The notes: generated by a model from the sequence alone, not told the origin. A DNA stretch of 17,127 nucleotides from SKGA01 sp051819745 (GCA_051819745.1 JBNJGO010000017.1:1-17127); one strand, 5' to 3'. Numbered from the stretch's first letter, positions 1-6,490 are shown. A program made the numbers and translations.

Positions 1-1
1 T

Positions 2-451
2 TCCTCCGGTTGTTACTTTGATAGCGTTTTATATACGTCAGGTTATATTTGTCAAGGATCCCATCAATCAACGGCGTGTTCGACTCCTGATTCTTCTCCC
101 GATTCTTCTTCCTCTAGTTCGTCTAGTTCTTCAATATCGATTCCTTTATCAGATAATAATTCAAGCAATTCATCTTCTGATGCAAACAATAATTCTGACA
201 ATGATACTGATAGTACCAATAGTTCCTCACCTTCAATAGAAAGTCCGCTTCCACCAGAAAATACTACTTCGTCAAATGACACAACTCAAAATTCCTCTCA
301 AGTAACGACCGTCGTTGATAAGAGTGATCATTCTCGCAATGAGAGTGATGCTGTTTTTGTCGTTCTGAGTATTTTATTGTTTGCAGGACTCGTCTTATTA
401 CTGTGGTTTATCCGTTTTAGAAGAAGAACTCATAGCTTATACGGAAAATGA
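2..451 (+). CDS. C-terminal part of a membrane-anchored Ser/Thr/Asn-rich surface protein (partial)
   Basis: An open frame enters from the left edge and ends at TGA 449-451, so the start lies outside the window. The visible 149 residues begin with a short segment holding two Tyr/Cys clusters (GCYF and GYIC). A long low-complexity stretch rich in Ser, Asn, Asp and Thr follows, with at least eight N-x-S/T sequons. Then come one hydrophobic helix (about VFVVLSILLFAGLVLLLWF) and a basic tail (RFRRRTHSLYGK). This is the layout of an extracellular protein on a glycosylated stalk, anchored by a C-terminal transmembrane helix with the Arg-rich tail inside the cell. The N-terminal domain that would define its function is missing. 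The membrane-anchored surface assignment is fairly sure; the function is unknown. Confidence 0.75.
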   Translation, partial: SSGCYFDSVLYTSGYICQGSHQSTACSTPDSSPDSSSSSSSSSSISIPLSDNNSSNSSSDANNNSDNDTDSTNSSSPSIESPLPPENTTSSNDTTQNSSQVTTVVDKSDHSRNESDAVFVVLSILLFAGLVLLLWFIRFRRRTHSLYGK

Positions 452-505
452 TTTTTTCAATAATAGCTTATTTTACGAACTCTACAATCGTTTTTTTCAA
501 AAGAG

Positions 506-513
506 TTATAAAC
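506..513 (+). promoter_or_regulatory. TATA box of the MscS-like gene
   Basis: TTATAAAC lies about 42 nt before the ATG at 548. Transcription would start near 533-537, leaving a very short leader that contains GAGGT (535-539), eight nt before the ATG. Confidence 0.45.
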
Positions 514-547
514 AAATATTCCTTTGTTCTAGTTGAGGTTTATTATT

Positions 548-1111
548 ATGAATAATACTACATCGGTTGTTGAACCATTATTAATCCAATCAAGTGATCT
601 TATCAGTTCGTTGACCGTTGCTTTTATCATTTTTGTTCTCGGGCTTATTTTAGGGAGTGTTTTAGGTCGTATTGTTGAAAGACTTTTTCAGGAGCTTAAT
701 ATTGGTCCAGTCATATCAAAAAAAACCGGTGTTTCTATTTCGTTTGAAAAACTTGTTAAGCATATCGTTTCATATGGTATTTACATTGTTTTTTTCATCT
801 TAGCACTCAACAGAATCGGCATCACAGCCATAATTCTTGATATTATCGCCATTCTTATCTTAGCATTTATTGCACTTTCGTTCTTTTTCCTGCTTAAAGA
901 TAGTGTTCCAAATATTCTCGCATACCGTAAATTATCCTCTCGAAAAGATATTTCAGTAGGTAATCATATTTCTATTCAAAATATCGAAGGTGAGATTATT
1001 GATCTTAATTTATTTGAAATTCAAGTCAAAACATCCTCTGGGGATGTTATTCATATCCCTAATTCTCTGCTTCTCAAGGAGATTTTTTCCGTTTCTTCGT
1101 CCAAAAAGTAA
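548..1111 (+). CDS. Small MscS-like mechanosensitive channel family protein
   Basis: Predicted 187-residue membrane protein. Hydrophobic helices lie at about residues 20-42, 72-90 and 92-117. They are followed by a small beta domain (about 127-180) containing VGNHISIQNIEGEI and GDVIHIPNS, which matches the MscS beta domain (GD-x-I-x-I, then G-E-V and a D-G-x-x-I-P-N-S pattern). MscS proteins open under membrane tension to release osmolytes. This one lacks the large C-terminal alpha/beta vestibule, as many short archaeal homologues do. I chose ATG 548 rather than the in-frame TTG 533 because GAGGT at 535-539 gives a normal ribosome-binding-site spacing. The family call is good; true channel activity is inferred. 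Confidence 0.72.
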   Translation: MNNTTSVVEPLLIQSSDLISSLTVAFIIFVLGLILGSVLGRIVERLFQELNIGPVISKKTGVSISFEKLVKHIVSYGIYIVFFILALNRIGITAIILDIIAILILAFIALSFFFLLKDSVPNILAYRKLSSRKDISVGNHISIQNIEGEIIDLNLFEIQVKTSSGDVIHIPNSLLLKEIFSVSSSKK

Positions 1112-1150
1112 TTTAATTCTTCTTTTGCACTTCTTGAGTGAATCCAAACA

Positions 1151-1158
1151 TTTATAAG
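1151..1158 (+). promoter_or_regulatory. TATA box deciding the start of the cysteine-rich secreted protein
   Basis: TTTATAAG begins exactly 30 nt before ATG 1181, the spacing seen at several other genes here. This favours 1181 over the in-frame ATGs at 1163 and 1175 and suggests a leaderless mRNA. Confidence 0.55.
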
Positions 1159-1180
1159 AAATATGGCTTATATTATGAGT

Positions 1181-2104
1181 ATGGTTCGACAATCATATCT
1201 TATATTCGTACTTGTTGCAAGTTTTATTCTTGTAGCAGGTATTTCTATGGCGCAATCTCCAAACCCTACGTATGACCCTTCTATTGCTTGCGATCAACAA
1301 TCTTCCTTTTCAACGCTCGTGTGTGGTGCAACTCCAAACAGCTTGCAAGGTTATGGTGCCGTTGATATTTGTGGTCGTTGTTATCCTTGCGGTGCTGATG
1401 ATGGTGTTTGTCCTGAAGATTTCTTTTCAGAAGGTGTGAGGACAAGCTGTAAAAATTGTCCCGATCCTGATTGTAAAACTAATAACACTGTTCGTGTGAA
1501 TGTAACTGTTAATGGTGATCCTGCTCCTTTTGATGCTGAAGTAACTGCCATTTATCCGTTCAGCCAGGTAGTTCTAGGAACTACAAATAGTTCGTCTCAT
1601 ATTGAATCTGAAGTTCGTAGTGGTCTTATTAAATTCAGAGCTGAGTATAGTGATTTTGATTCTCAGGTAACAAGGGCTTTCATTCCTCGTGGAGGTCATA
1701 ACACGACTGTTGTTGATTTATCTCAAGGGTCTTGTTTTTCTGATTGTACTGGTTCATTTCATGAAATTTGCAAGGCTGATTGTCTTGGTGTTAATAATTG
1801 TTCCTTCCCTTCATTCACTACCGATGATTATCCTTACCTTTCTCAAAATTATTCTTCGACAACAATCGCTAACAGGTGTGATTACAAAACAGTCGGAGAT
1901 AAGGTTTTTCTTGAAGAGAATTCGACACACCAGATTTCTGTCGTTTGTTGTGGTGGTTCGTTAGTATCTGAAAAAAAGGTTCAACTTGATCTTTCAACAA
2001 ATTTAGGTTCTTCAGAGAATGCGATCAAACACCTCGCTCACCACGTTGTTCCTGTCAAATATGATGGTAGAGTCTATGATATGGTTGTGAGTTCTTGGAA
2101 ATAA
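1181..2104 (+). CDS. Secreted cysteine-rich protein
   Basis: About 307 residues. It starts with a clear signal peptide: MVRQ, then a hydrophobic core to about residue 20, with likely cleavage near AQS at 25-27. A cysteine-rich module follows at residues 64-98: C64, C67, C70, DGVCPEDF (C77), C90, C93 and DPDC (C98). I associate the DGVCPEDF...DPDC pattern with secreted proteins of DPANN archaea (recollection, not a search). Residues about 100-175 read like a beta-sandwich of carboxypeptidase-regulatory or Ig type (VRVNVTVNGDPAPFDAEV). A second cysteine-rich region (CFSDC, CKADC, NNCS, CC) follows near 185-255. There is no C-terminal membrane helix, so it is probably released or held by partners. 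The even spacing of cysteines suggests disulfide stabilisation outside the cell. Exact function unknown. Confidence 0.72.
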   Translation: MVRQSYLIFVLVASFILVAGISMAQSPNPTYDPSIACDQQSSFSTLVCGATPNSLQGYGAVDICGRCYPCGADDGVCPEDFFSEGVRTSCKNCPDPDCKTNNTVRVNVTVNGDPAPFDAEVTAIYPFSQVVLGTTNSSSHIESEVRSGLIKFRAEYSDFDSQVTRAFIPRGGHNTTVVDLSQGSCFSDCTGSFHEICKADCLGVNNCSFPSFTTDDYPYLSQNYSSTTIANRCDYKTVGDKVFLEENSTHQISVVCCGGSLVSEKKVQLDLSTNLGSSENAIKHLAHHVVPVKYDGRVYDMVVSSWK

Positions 2105-2146
2105 TCAAAACACATAAAAAGACAGCTTGTTCTCAAGTACTATACA

Positions 2147-3283
2147 ATGACACACACTATTAATCCTTATGAAGTTTCAGGTCATGTTGATTATGAGAAA
2201 TTAATCAAAGAATTTGGTGTTCAACCTTTGACCGAAAAGCATCTTGATATCATTCGTTCTATCGCTAAAGAAGACCATATGTTTTTGCGAAGAGGTATGT
2301 TTTTTTCTCACCGAGATTTGAAATGGTGTCTTGACGAATATTTGAAAGGAAATAAGTTCTTTCTTTACACTGGTGTTGGTCCTTCCGGCCCTCTTCATCT
2401 TGGTCATTTGAATGTGTGGAGATTCACTAAATGGCTTCAAGATGTTTTTGACGTCGAATTATGGTTTCAGTTTACCGATGAAGAAAAATATTTGCTTAAA
2501 GACAAATCTTATGATGTTGTTCAACATTGGACTCGAGAGAATATGCTTGATGTTATTGCTTTAGGTTTTAATCCTAAAAAAACTCATTTTATTATTGACA
2601 CTCGTCATGCTGGATTGATGTATCCTCAAGCGATTAAAGTTGCTAAGAAAATAACATTCTCAACTATAAAAAGCGCTTTTGGATTTACAGATAGTAATAA
2701 TATAGGGAGTATTTTTTATACTGCAATGCAAACAGTTCCTTCTTTTTTACCGAATGTTCTTCGCGGTGAAAATAGGCCTTGTTTAATACCTCTTGGTGTT
2801 GATCAAGATCCTCATTTTAGGATTTCTCGAGATGTTGTTGAAAAACTTGGTTTTCACAAACCTGCAATTCTTCATGCGAAAATGATGCCTCCTCTCACTG
2901 GTTTTGATAGTAAGATGAGTAGTAGTTCTGCAGACAAAGCGATATTAACAACTGATACTCCTAAACAAGTTAAGAAAAAAATCAATAAGTATGCCTTATC
3001 TGGTGGTCGTGACACTCTTGAAGACCATCGAAAATACGGTGGTGATACTGACAAAGATATTGCGTTCCAATGGTTGCGTTATTTTGAAGAAGATGATGCT
3101 ATTCTCGATGATATCAAGAAGAAGTATGAGTCTGGAGTGTTATTGAGTGGCGAGCTTAAAGCCATTGTGATTGATAAAATAACTGCTTTCCTTAAGTCTC
3201 ATCAAAAGAAACGAGAACAAGCAGAGTCTTTGCTCGATGATTTTATTTATGATCCACAAAAAGATCCTGATTACAAATCTTAA
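2147..3283 (+). CDS. trpS: Tryptophanyl-tRNA synthetase (archaeal/eukaryotic type)
   Basis: Class Ic aminoacyl-tRNA synthetase, 378 residues, that charges tRNA(Trp) with tryptophan using ATP in the cytoplasm. The HIGH signature appears as PLHLGH at residues 82-87, inside GPSGPLHLGHLNVW. The KMSKS loop is KMSSS at 256-260, the usual archaeal/eukaryotic form. Other family blocks are visible: TKWLQDVFDV (94-103), FTDEEKYL (109-116) and GVDQDPHFRISRD (217-229). Length is typical of archaeal enzymes, with no large insertions or truncation. A weak TATA-like CATAAAAA (2113-2120) lies 34 nt before the ATG, which suggests its own leaderless promoter despite being only 42 nt after the preceding stop. 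Identification is very sure. Confidence 0.97.
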   Translation: MTHTINPYEVSGHVDYEKLIKEFGVQPLTEKHLDIIRSIAKEDHMFLRRGMFFSHRDLKWCLDEYLKGNKFFLYTGVGPSGPLHLGHLNVWRFTKWLQDVFDVELWFQFTDEEKYLLKDKSYDVVQHWTRENMLDVIALGFNPKKTHFIIDTRHAGLMYPQAIKVAKKITFSTIKSAFGFTDSNNIGSIFYTAMQTVPSFLPNVLRGENRPCLIPLGVDQDPHFRISRDVVEKLGFHKPAILHAKMMPPLTGFDSKMSSSSADKAILTTDTPKQVKKKINKYALSGGRDTLEDHRKYGGDTDKDIAFQWLRYFEEDDAILDDIKKKYESGVLLSGELKAIVIDKITAFLKSHQKKREQAESLLDDFIYDPQKDPDYKS

Positions 3284-3369
3284 TTTAAAGGATCAGGATG
3301 TGCATTTGGATGTATTGTTTGTTCACTCGTTCAGTAAGTATATAAAAGATGTGCTTCTTTCTCTCACAA

Positions 3370-3386
3370 GTGCAATTTATTTGCAC
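3370..3386. repeat. Short perfect inverted repeat upstream of trxA
   Basis: GTGCAA-TTTAT-TTGCAC: six-bp arms around a five-nt loop, immediately followed by the AT palindrome at 3388-3399. It lies just after the transcription start predicted from the TATA at 3338. It could be a leader hairpin or a protein site. Confidence 0.4.
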
Positions 3387-3433
3387 AATATTTAAATATG
3401 TTATCAGACTATGATGTAGTATTAGTGTTAGTG

Positions 3434-3449
3434 TTTTGTACACATGACA
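3434..3449 (+). promoter_or_regulatory. Putative operator upstream of trxA (TTTTGTACACATGACA)
   Basis: This 16-mer matches 15 of 16 bases with TTTTGTATACATGACA at 6005-6020, in the promoter of the winged-helix gene on the other strand. Here it lies directly before a TATA-like CTATAATT, where a bound protein would contact the BRE region. The core TGTAYACA is (near-)palindromic, consistent with binding by a dimer. Confidence 0.45.
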
Positions 3450-3554
3450 TGCTATAATTCAACAATATGACAATTAAGATTGATTTTGATTTGTTTGTTG
3501 TTGGTGTCTGAAAAACAAAAAATAAATTGTATGTAAATTAGAAAGGTGATATAA

Positions 3555-3884
3555 ATGGCTGTAACACATTTGAATAATGATAATTTTGAAGATGTTGTCA
3601 AAAACTCCGATATTCCTGTCATCGTTGATATATGGGCTGAATGGTGTGGTCCTTGTAAGATGATGGGTCCTGTTTTTGAAGAATTAAGCGGTGAATATGA
3701 TGGAAAAGTAAAATTCACTAAACTTAATACTGAAGAGCAACCTCAATTGGTCGGTCAATTCTCTGTTCAGGGAATTCCTACTCTCTTAGTTTTAAAAGAT
3801 GGTGAAGAAGTCGATCGTATCGTAGGTTTTGCTCCAAAAGAAATGTTAAAACAAAAGATTGATCAAGCTCTTGAAAAAGCTTGA
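3555..3884 (+). CDS. trxA: Thioredoxin
   Basis: Complete 109-residue thioredoxin-fold protein that reduces disulfides in cytoplasmic proteins. The active site is WCGPC at residues 30-34. The conserved cis-proline is P75 in GIPTLLV, and the buried Asp/Trp strand is VDIWAEW (24-30). There is no signal peptide, so it acts inside the cell. GGTGAT at 3543-3548 gives a good ribosome-binding site six nt before ATG 3555, unlike the leaderless neighbours. Thioredoxin reductase follows about 90 nt downstream behind its own promoter-like region, so the two form a functional pair. A putative operator lies upstream at 3434-3449. Identification is very sure. Confidence 0.96.
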   Translation: MAVTHLNNDNFEDVVKNSDIPVIVDIWAEWCGPCKMMGPVFEELSGEYDGKVKFTKLNTEEQPQLVGQFSVQGIPTLLVLKDGEEVDRIVGFAPKEMLKQKIDQALEKA

Positions 3885-3910
3885 ACTGTTCGAGTAGTAT
3901 AATTTATATA

Positions 3911-3933
3911 TTTCTTTTTTTCCTTTTTTTTTT
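3911..3933 (+). terminator. Poly-T terminator after trxA
   Basis: A run of 23 nt that is all T except two or three interruptions, beginning 26 nt after the trxA stop. T-rich tracts without a hairpin are typical archaeal termination signals. Confidence 0.55.
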
Positions 3934-3974
3934 AATTATGTGTTAAATTATAGTATAATATAAGGTGATAATTG

Positions 3975-4931
3975 ATGGTTGAAAATAAAGTATCTGCTGA
4001 TTCGGTTCAAGAATTTGATGTTGCGATTATAGGGGGTGGCCCTGCAGGTTTTACAGCTGCATTGTATGCTTCACGAGCTAATTTATCTGTTGCATTGTTT
4101 GAAGGGAGTCAGCCGGGTGGCCAATTAACAACGACTACTGTTGTTGAAAATTTCCCTGGTTTTCCTAAGGGGATTCAAGGAACGCAACTTATGAATGATA
4201 TGCGTGAACAAGCGAAACGGTTTGGAACACAAGATTTTTTTGAAGAAGTAACTGATATTTCTGCTTCATCTCGTCCTTTTACACTTGCTTCACAATCAAG
4301 AACTATTAAGGCAAAAACTGTTATTATGGCTACTGGTGCTCGAGCAAAATATTTGGGTCTTGAAAGCGAACAACGTCTTCGAGGAAAAGGTGTTTCTGCT
4401 TGCGCAACTTGCGATGGCTTTTTTTTCAAGGATAAACACGTTGCTGTTGTTGGTGCTGGAGATTCCGCCATGGAAGAGGCAAACTTCTTAACTTCGTTTG
4501 CACGTAAAGTCACTCTTCTTAATCGTAGTTCTGATTTTAAAGCATCTCCTATTATGCTTGATAGAGCAAAAAATAATGAAAAAATAGATATAAAAACCGA
4601 TGTTCAGGTGGCCGAAGTTCTTGGCACTGATCAAGTTACAGGTGTTAAACTCAAGCGGACAGATACTGGTGATTTTGAAGAATTAACTGTAGATGGTCTA
4701 TTTCTTGCCATTGGTCATAAACCTAACACTGAGTTAGTTTCTTCACTTGTCCAAACAGATGCTGTTGGTTACATTAAAACCAATCCTGATAGTACTTCAA
4801 CTTCTGTTAAAGGTTTGTTTGCTGCAGGTGATGTTCAGGATCCTGTTTTTCGGCAAGCTATAACTTCTGCAGGCACTGGTTGTATGGCTGCGATGGAAGC
4901 TCAACGATTGTTGGAATCAGAAGAACAATAA
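3975..4931 (+). CDS. trxB: Thioredoxin reductase (low-molecular-weight type)
   Basis: FAD-dependent pyridine-nucleotide-disulfide oxidoreductase, 318 residues, that passes electrons to thioredoxin. The FAD Rossmann motif is IIGGGPAG (residues 18-25). The redox-active cysteines are CATC at 143-146, followed by DG. The NAD(P)H Rossmann motif is VVGAGDSAMEEA (158-169). A C-terminal FAD motif, GLFAAGDVQD, is present. In the loop where NADPH-specific enzymes have HRRDxFRA this protein has NRSSDFKA (183-190), so one of the phosphate-binding arginines is replaced and another is Lys. Nucleotide preference may therefore differ from NADPH. GGTGAT at 3964-3969 supports ATG 3975 over the in-frame TTG 3972. 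The HTH gene 24 nt downstream is probably co-transcribed. Identification is very sure. Confidence 0.95.
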   Translation: MVENKVSADSVQEFDVAIIGGGPAGFTAALYASRANLSVALFEGSQPGGQLTTTTVVENFPGFPKGIQGTQLMNDMREQAKRFGTQDFFEEVTDISASSRPFTLASQSRTIKAKTVIMATGARAKYLGLESEQRLRGKGVSACATCDGFFFKDKHVAVVGAGDSAMEEANFLTSFARKVTLLNRSSDFKASPIMLDRAKNNEKIDIKTDVQVAEVLGTDQVTGVKLKRTDTGDFEELTVDGLFLAIGHKPNTELVSSLVQTDAVGYIKTNPDSTSTSVKGLFAAGDVQDPVFRQAITSAGTGCMAAMEAQRLLESEEQ

Positions 4932-4955
4932 TATATTATATCTGAGGATGGAATG

Positions 4956-5303
4956 ATGGCATTATCTTTCGCGTGTAAACAGATTGATTTCAAGGATATT
5001 ATCATGTGTAGTTTTTCGTTGAATAAAACGGAATATAATCTATTCATATTTTTACTTTCACAAGATGATCCTGTTTGCACATCAACCATTGGTGAGATGA
5101 CTGGTAAAGACCGGACAACCATTCAAAAAGCGATTAAAGGTCTTGTTTCAAAAGATCTTGTCTATAAACACCAAGTTAACCTTGATTCCGGTGGATACAC
5201 CTTTGTTTATTCTATTAAGGATAAGAATGAATTGAAACAGAAACTCCTTGATATTGTAAATAGGTGGCATGAAAGTGTTGTAAAGTACATCAATAAATGG
5301 TGA
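4956..5303 (+). CDS. Small winged-HTH transcriptional regulator (TrmB/MarR-like, possibly COG3355-like)
   Basis: 115 residues. A central winged helix-turn-helix (about 22-90) is recognisable: LNKTEYNLFIFLLSQDDPVCTSTIGEMTG, then the recognition helix region KDRTTIQKAIKGLVSKDLVYKHQ, then a wing (LDSGGYTFVYSI). The C-terminal helix KQKLLDIVNRWHESVVKYI could serve for dimerisation. The architecture resembles archaeal small TrmB/COG3355-type regulators; the exact family is from memory. It starts 24 nt after the trxB stop behind GAGG (4944-4947), so it probably shares the trxB transcript. C7, C18 and C41 could allow redox sensing, which would suit the context, but this is inference. ATG 4953 is an equally possible start. 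A strong poly-T tract follows. Confidence 0.72.
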   Translation: MALSFACKQIDFKDIIMCSFSLNKTEYNLFIFLLSQDDPVCTSTIGEMTGKDRTTIQKAIKGLVSKDLVYKHQVNLDSGGYTFVYSIKDKNELKQKLLDIVNRWHESVVKYINKW

Positions 5304-5304
5304 G

Positions 5305-5329
5305 TTTTTTCTTCTTTTTTTTTCTTTTT
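5305..5329 (+). terminator. Poly-T terminator after the trxB-regulator unit
   Basis: T-rich tract with only a few C interruptions, directly after TGA 5301-5303. Confidence 0.55.
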
Positions 5330-5457
5330 GATTTATTACAATTAGAGTTTAATACTTTGTTGCTTTGCACCGAGTAATATTTTTAAGTTGTAATTTATGG
5401 CTATTGTTTCTTGTTATTTATTTTTGTTATAGTATTAGAATTTTTTTTTTAAAAAAT

Positions 5458-5538
5458 GAAGAAGGAGGCGCTCTATGGAAGAGAGGGTAGTTAGGGGTGG
5501 TATAGAATACGTGATGAATCCATAGAGGCCACTTCTTC
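5458..5538. ncRNA. Strong long hairpin in a gene-free region; candidate structured RNA
   Basis: GAAGAAG (5458-5464) pairs with CTTCTTC (5532-5538). GGC (5467-5469) pairs with GCC (5528-5530). CTCTATGG (5471-5478) pairs with CCATAGAG (5520-5527). Together these give 18 bp with small bulges, closing a G-rich 41-nt loop that contains GTGATGA (5510-5516). A TATA-like GTTATAGT (5427-5434) would start + strand transcription near 5458. On the - strand the hairpin is followed directly by a T run, so it could instead end the mRNA of the gene at 5602-6003. No tRNA, RNase P, SRP or clear C/D-box architecture could be completed. Strand and identity are undecided. Confidence 0.45.
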
Positions 5539-5565
5539 CTTATGGTGTTATTGTAATTCCATAAG
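5539..5565. repeat. Second hairpin abutting the long hairpin
   Basis: CTTATGG (5539-5545) and CCATAAG (5559-5565) are perfect seven-bp arms around a 13-nt loop. The left arm begins at the base directly after the long hairpin, so the two helices could stack. A weaker CCCT/AGGG pair (5584-5587 / 5595-5598) follows. Confidence 0.45.
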
Positions 5566-5601
5566 AGGAAAATAATATTATCTCCCTTTGTTTGAGGGTG
5601 T

Positions 5602-6003
5602 TTAGTTTAAAGGTGGCTTTCGAAGTTCTTGAAGCCACATCAGACCGATTTTCATCATGTCTTTGTTGAATTGTTCGCTCAGTTTGTATGTTTTCTTATA
5701 CATATCATACTCAATCATTCCCATTGTTTTCATCGGTGTGAGTATTCGATCGTAAAACTGGCGTTTGTTGTAGGATACTTTGATTTTGCTCTTTTTCCCG
5801 AAAGGACTACTTGGTTCTTGTTCAACAATTTTACCTTCGTGCAATGAACTTGCAAACATACTCATCTCTGTTTTCCCGATTTCTCCATCGTTCATTTTAA
5901 GGTTCTCAATGAGAAGTTTTCCCACTTCGACCTGTTGTTTTGTCGCAAATATTATTTCCAGCACATTTTCAGGCATGCTGAATCTGTTGAACAAAATTAC
6001 CAT
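5602..6003 (-). CDS. Winged-helix-like putative DNA-binding protein
   Basis: 133 residues, on the minus strand, convergent with the trx block. I do not recognise a named family. Residues 78-112 (YNKRQFYDRILTPMKTMGMIEYD, then KKTYKLSEQF) have the pattern of a recognition helix followed by a beta-wing. The N-terminal part (PENVLEIIFATKQQVEVGKLLIENL) could be a further helical HTH portion. The protein ends in a basic amphipathic helix (MMKIGLMWLQELRKPPLN). TATA (minus-strand TTTATATA, 6028-6035) begins 32 nt before the ATG, supporting ATG 6003 and a nearly leaderless mRNA. Putative operator motifs at 6005-6020 and 6056-6065 flank this TATA box, which suggests autoregulation. One motif also occurs upstream of trxA. 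The DNA-binding role is likely but inferred. Confidence 0.6.
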   Translation of the reverse strand: MVILFNRFSMPENVLEIIFATKQQVEVGKLLIENLKMNDGEIGKTEMSMFASSLHEGKIVEQEPSSPFGKKSKIKVSYNKRQFYDRILTPMKTMGMIEYDMYKKTYKLSEQFNKDMMKIGLMWLQELRKPPLN

Positions 6004-6004
6004 A

Positions 6005-6020
6005 TTTTGTATACATGACA
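6005..6020. promoter_or_regulatory. Putative operator at the winged-helix gene start site (TTTTGTATACATGACA)
   Basis: Matches the trxA upstream motif at 15 of 16 positions. It covers the transcription start predicted from the minus-strand TATA at 6028-6035, so a bound protein would block initiation. TGTATACA inside it is a perfect palindrome. Confidence 0.45.
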
Positions 6021-6027
6021 GAACTAA

Positions 6028-6035
6028 TATATAAA
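6028..6035 (-). promoter_or_regulatory. TATA box of the winged-helix gene
   Basis: Minus-strand TTTATATA starting 32 nt before ATG 6003, the same spacing as at other leaderless genes in the window. Confidence 0.6.
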
Positions 6036-6055
6036 TATATCGATTTAGGATACTT

Positions 6056-6076
6056 TTTTGTATACTGTTAGTGTTA
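6056..6076. promoter_or_regulatory. Second putative operator copy upstream of the winged-helix gene
   Basis: TTTTGTATAC (6056-6065) is identical to the first ten bases of the 6005 copy. It is followed by TTAGTGTTA (6068-6076), a nonamer that also occurs at 3422-3430 just before the trxA operator copy. It lies on the far side of the TATA box from the 6005 copy. Confidence 0.35.
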
Positions 6077-6143
6077 AAGTATCTTTATTTTCGTGATTTA
6101 TTTATAAATAGGTTGTTTTTGATATTGTTTCCTTACCTAAAAT

Positions 6144-6151
6144 TTTATATA
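6144..6151 (+). promoter_or_regulatory. TATA box of the TM2-like gene
   Basis: TTTATATA begins 30 nt before ATG 6174. This favours that ATG over the in-frame TTG at 6153 and predicts a leaderless mRNA. Confidence 0.6.
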
Positions 6152-6173
6152 TTTGTCTTCAAACTATTATGTT

Positions 6174-6416
6174 ATGGCAAAAAAACCTGAAAAACAAACT
6201 CAAGGGATGGCGATCGTCGCTTTATTACTCAACATCTTGATTCTACCTGGTTTAGGTAGTTTGATAGCGAAAAAGACAAAGGAAGGAACTATTCAATTAG
6301 TCGTTTTCTTAATCAGTATTCCTCTATCTTTTGTTATCATAGGAATTCCTATAGGAATTGCGATGTGGGTGTGGGCATTGATTACTGGTATTCAAATAGT
6401 TAAAGAATCTGAGTAA
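6174..6416 (+). CDS. Small TM2-like membrane protein
   Basis: 80 residues: a basic N-terminus (MAKKPEKQTQG) and two hydrophobic segments at about 12-31 and 39-70. The turn motif PGLGSL (25-30) followed by KKTKEG (33-38) is typical of TM2-like and related small membrane families ("P-G-L-G-x-x-x-x-G" before a charged turn). The second hydrophobic stretch contains IGIPIGIAMWVWALITGIQ. It probably forms a hairpin in the cytoplasmic membrane with both ends inside. The function of such proteins is generally unknown. It stands alone between the divergent winged-helix gene and a 150-nt T-rich gap. The family resemblance is moderate. Confidence 0.65.
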   Translation: MAKKPEKQTQGMAIVALLLNILILPGLGSLIAKKTKEGTIQLVVFLISIPLSFVIIGIPIGIAMWVWALITGIQIVKESE

Positions 6417-6435
6417 TTGCTATCGACCCAAAACA

Positions 6436-6490
6436 CTTCATTTTTTATTTTTGTTTATTTTTGTTTATTGCTTATTTTCTCTTATTCTCT
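6436..6490 (+). terminator. T-rich termination region after the TM2-like gene
   Basis: Several T runs, including a direct repeat of ATTTTTGTTT, lie within the otherwise featureless 6417-6539 gap. Confidence 0.35.

Larger units (their letters stand above)
3284..3554. other. Intergenic region between trpS and trxA with several promoter-like elements
   Basis: This 271-nt gap has no convincing ORF. It holds a strong TATA-like GTATATAAAAG (3338-3348), a perfect small hairpin (3370-3386), the AT palindrome ATATTTAAATAT (3388-3399), a TTAGTGTTA motif (3422-3430), the 16-nt putative operator (3434-3449), a TATA-like CTATAATT (3452-3459) and the trxA ribosome-binding site. If transcription starts from the first TATA, trxA would have a leader of about 190 nt. 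From the second, the leader would be about 75 nt. Confidence 0.5.

Noticed and set aside
64..282. 72-aa Glu/Leu-rich minus-strand ORF at the left end
   Set aside because: It is the mirror of the Ser/Asn/Asp-rich plus-strand reading, whose following membrane helix and basic tail make it the real gene.
1163..1180. Upstream ATG starts (1163, 1175) for the cysteine-rich protein
   Set aside because: TATA spacing fits ATG 1181 best. The extra residues would put a weaker region before the signal peptide's basic start.
4175..4513. 112-aa minus-strand ORF inside trxB
   Set aside because: Lies entirely opposite a clearly functional trxB frame and shows no recognisable features.
5458..5538. tRNA, C/D-box or SRP RNA at the long hairpin
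   Set aside because: No T-loop, anticodon arm, D box or SRP S-domain motif can be matched. Only one C-box-like GTGATGA is present.
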